Source: Bacteroidota bacterium (GTDB lineage: Bacteria; Bacteroidota; Bacteroidia; Bacteroidales; CG2-30-32-10). From it: a stretch of 14,713 nt of DNA. The position numbers and the translations under genes were made by a program. The stretch is from the NCBI GenBank assembly GCA_013334735.1, contig JAAXXA010000017.1:1-14713 (forward strand). Reading direction: 5' to 3'. The notes beneath the pieces are model-generated. The model saw nothing but the letters and a program-made list of their open reading frames with translations, searched no databases and was not told the origin of the DNA. Below are positions 13,785 through 14,713 of the stretch, piece by piece. Each line of letters opens with the position of its first letter. Position 1 is the stretch's first letter.

Positions 13785-13937
13785 CTAAATTACTGTTAAG
13801 GCTTCGCGTATCTTGACTTCCAGTTCTTCCGCCAATTCGGGATTATCGGTTAATAATTGTTTAACCGCTTCTCTTCCCTGTGATAGTTTTGTTTCGCCAT
13901 AACTAAACCACGAACCACTTTTTTTTATAATATTTTT
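13785..13937 (-). pseudogene. recA: C-terminal 50 codons of recA, truncated at a sequence junction
   Basis: Translated by hand, the minus strand reads KNIIKKSGSWFSYGETKL, continues with SQGREAVKQLLTDNPELAEE and ends LEVKIREALTVI-stop (TAG at 13787-13785). This is the RecA C-terminal part, containing the conserved KKSGSWFSYG motif, in a form typical of Bacteroidota. RecA homology stops abruptly near 13938: the next codons read Thr-Val-Arg and then a TAG stop (13949-13947). The ATPase core of about 295 residues should lie to the right but is absent. Instead there is sequence of different composition carrying coaE. The retained codons look intact and native, which favours an assembly join over long-term decay. 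Confidence 0.88.
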
Positions 13938-14089
13938 TGTGACTCTCTATGTGATAGCACAACCAAAGAAAATCAAGTCGGCAGCGATAAAACTTCGATG
14001 GCTGTTTATAAGATTTCGCGGTAATAAAAAGGCTGATGATATAATTTTCACCAGTCCAACCCTGTCTGCAGGAATATTCGCCGAATATT
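13938..14089. other. Junction segment between recA and coaE
   Basis: No convincing gene is found here. The plus strand carries an open frame from GTG 13939, but its translation resembles no family overall. A short stretch of it, LSAGIFAEY (14062-14088), resembles the helix after the P-loop of dephospho-CoA kinases. It sits in a different frame from the coaE remainder, and the GxxGxGKS motif expected just before it is not present. The segment may be a damaged coaE 5' end. Confidence 0.4.
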
Positions 14090-14614
14090 GTGATGGAAAC
14101 AGCCCTGGATCATTCGCCTGCCTGGCGGAAAATCATCGACTATTTCGGGGATGCTGTTTTAGAGCAGGATCAAAAGATCGATCGCAATAAAGTTGCCGCC
14201 ATTGTTTTTGATCATCCGGAAAAGCTCCAAGCGTTAAATGATATTGTCCATCCGTGCGTCTATGAGGAATGGCAGACTCGCCTGAAAAGGATAGCAACCA
14301 GTGATCCCCGGGCGATTGTTCTGTCCGATATTCCTCTTTTGTTTGAGGCGCGGATGCAGTCTTCGTTTGACCTGACGGTTGTGGTGATGATACCGCCCGA
14401 AGAACAAATTGTCCGGCTTATGGCCCGCAACGGTATGACAAAGGAAGAGGCTCAAAAAAGGCTGAAAAATCAGATGCCCATCGGCGATAAGGTCGGTTTG
14501 GCGGATATTGTAATCAATAATCAGTCATCGATTGCCGATACTCAAAAAAGAGTTCAAGAAGTCTGGCGGGAATTGATCAGACGCGAAAAAGAGAAAACCG
14601 AAATTTCTCGGTAA
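14090..14614 (+). pseudogene. coaE: Dephospho-CoA kinase, 5'-truncated or frameshifted
   Basis: The 174-residue frame (GTG 14090, or ATG 14093) matches CoaE from the end of the substrate-binding region onward: SPAWRKIIDYFGDAVL, then IDRNKVAAIVFDHPEKLQAL, NDIVHPCVYEEW, the DIPLLFEA motif, LMARNGMTKEEAQKRL and the end NQMPIGDKVGLADIVINN. CoaE phosphorylates the ribose 3' hydroxyl of dephospho-CoA, the last step of CoA synthesis. The family is about 200 residues long and begins with the Walker A P-loop and a DAD motif, both missing here, so this copy as written should be inactive. Base composition is clearly higher in G+C than the genes to the left (28 of 60 bases in 14221-14280 against 16 of 60 in 13441-13500). 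The style suggests a Deltaproteobacteria-like source, which is inference. Confidence 0.8.
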
Positions 14615-14629
14615 AAATAAATTACGTAT

Positions 14630-14633
14630 GGAG
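14630..14633 (+). promoter_or_regulatory. Shine-Dalgarno site of the last gene
   Basis: GGAG lies eight bases before the ATG at 14642. A classical SD here, unlike the SD-less leaders in the left part, supports a different source organism for this end of the window. Confidence 0.5.
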
Positions 14634-14641
14634 ATAAGAAA

Positions 14642-14713
14642 ATGATTGGGAAAAATGTTGTTACTGATTTTAGCGCTCAGGCGTTGGAACCCGTTATCGA
14701 TCCTTCCTGCTAT
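14642..14713 (+). CDS. Start of an unidentified gene, cut by the window edge
   Basis: Twenty-four codons are visible, beginning MIGKNVVTDFSAQALEP and continuing in frame to the end of the window. A GGAG site stands eight bases upstream, and the gene follows the coaE stop by 27 bases on the same strand, so the two look like an operon. The fragment is too short to recognise a family. Confidence 0.5.
   Translation, partial: MIGKNVVTDFSAQALEPVIDPSCY

Noticed and set aside
13939..14190. Open frame from a GTG across the junction
   Set aside because: Its translation matches no family as a whole, it overlaps the better supported coaE frame, and it begins exactly at the suspected join.

Overview
The window looks like a low-GC member of the Bacteroidota, probably an uncultured Bacteroidales-type organism. 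Four things point that way: a protein with a type IX secretion (Por) C-terminal sorting domain, promoters of the form TAnnTTTG, mostly A-rich start regions without a Shine-Dalgarno sequence, and lipoproteins and a six-domain S1 protein of Bacteroidota type. The last ~775 bases (from about 13938) are different: G+C is visibly higher, codon use changes, and the proteins resemble those of Deltaproteobacteria-like genomes. The change falls inside a recA gene. The right end is therefore either a foreign insertion or, more likely, a chimeric assembly join.

Layout. 1-886 (-): ribonuclease Z, cut by the left edge. 886-1626 (-): small T9SS-sorted secreted protein whose stop codon overlaps the rnz start (TAATG). 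1667-1757: promoter and a strong terminator. 1795-3876 (-): ribosomal protein S1 with an unusually long charged tail. 3877-4359: rpsA promoter and leader, then a patchwork of short repeated words. 4360-6291 and 6367-8556 (-): two tandem paralogues of multi-spanning GT-C-like membrane proteins with C-terminal TPR arrays (TMTC-like architecture), separated by a 15-bp tandem repeat. 8557-8942: divergent promoter region. 8943-11837 (+): korA-korB, a two-gene 2-oxoacid:ferredoxin oxidoreductase operon. 11937-12572 (+): MORN-repeat lipoprotein. 12569-13588 (-): TPR lipoprotein, converging tail to tail with a 4-bp overlap. 13648-13737: large imperfect inverted repeat. 13785-13937 (-): last 50 codons of recA. 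14090-14614 (+): dephospho-CoA kinase lacking its P-loop part. 14642-14713 (+): start of an unidentified gene.

How the genes relate. Most of the window is ordinary housekeeping: tRNA 3' processing, translation, and central carbon metabolism at the 2-oxoacid/ferredoxin node. The accessory interest lies in the TMTC-like pair. Their membrane halves align without gaps over about 290 residues, they keep the acidic first-loop motif expected of GT-C enzymes, and they differ mainly in TPR number (about six against eight). They are plausible envelope glycosyltransferases, but substrate and activity cannot be read from sequence. I found no CRISPR array, tRNA, rRNA, transposase or recognisable defence system.
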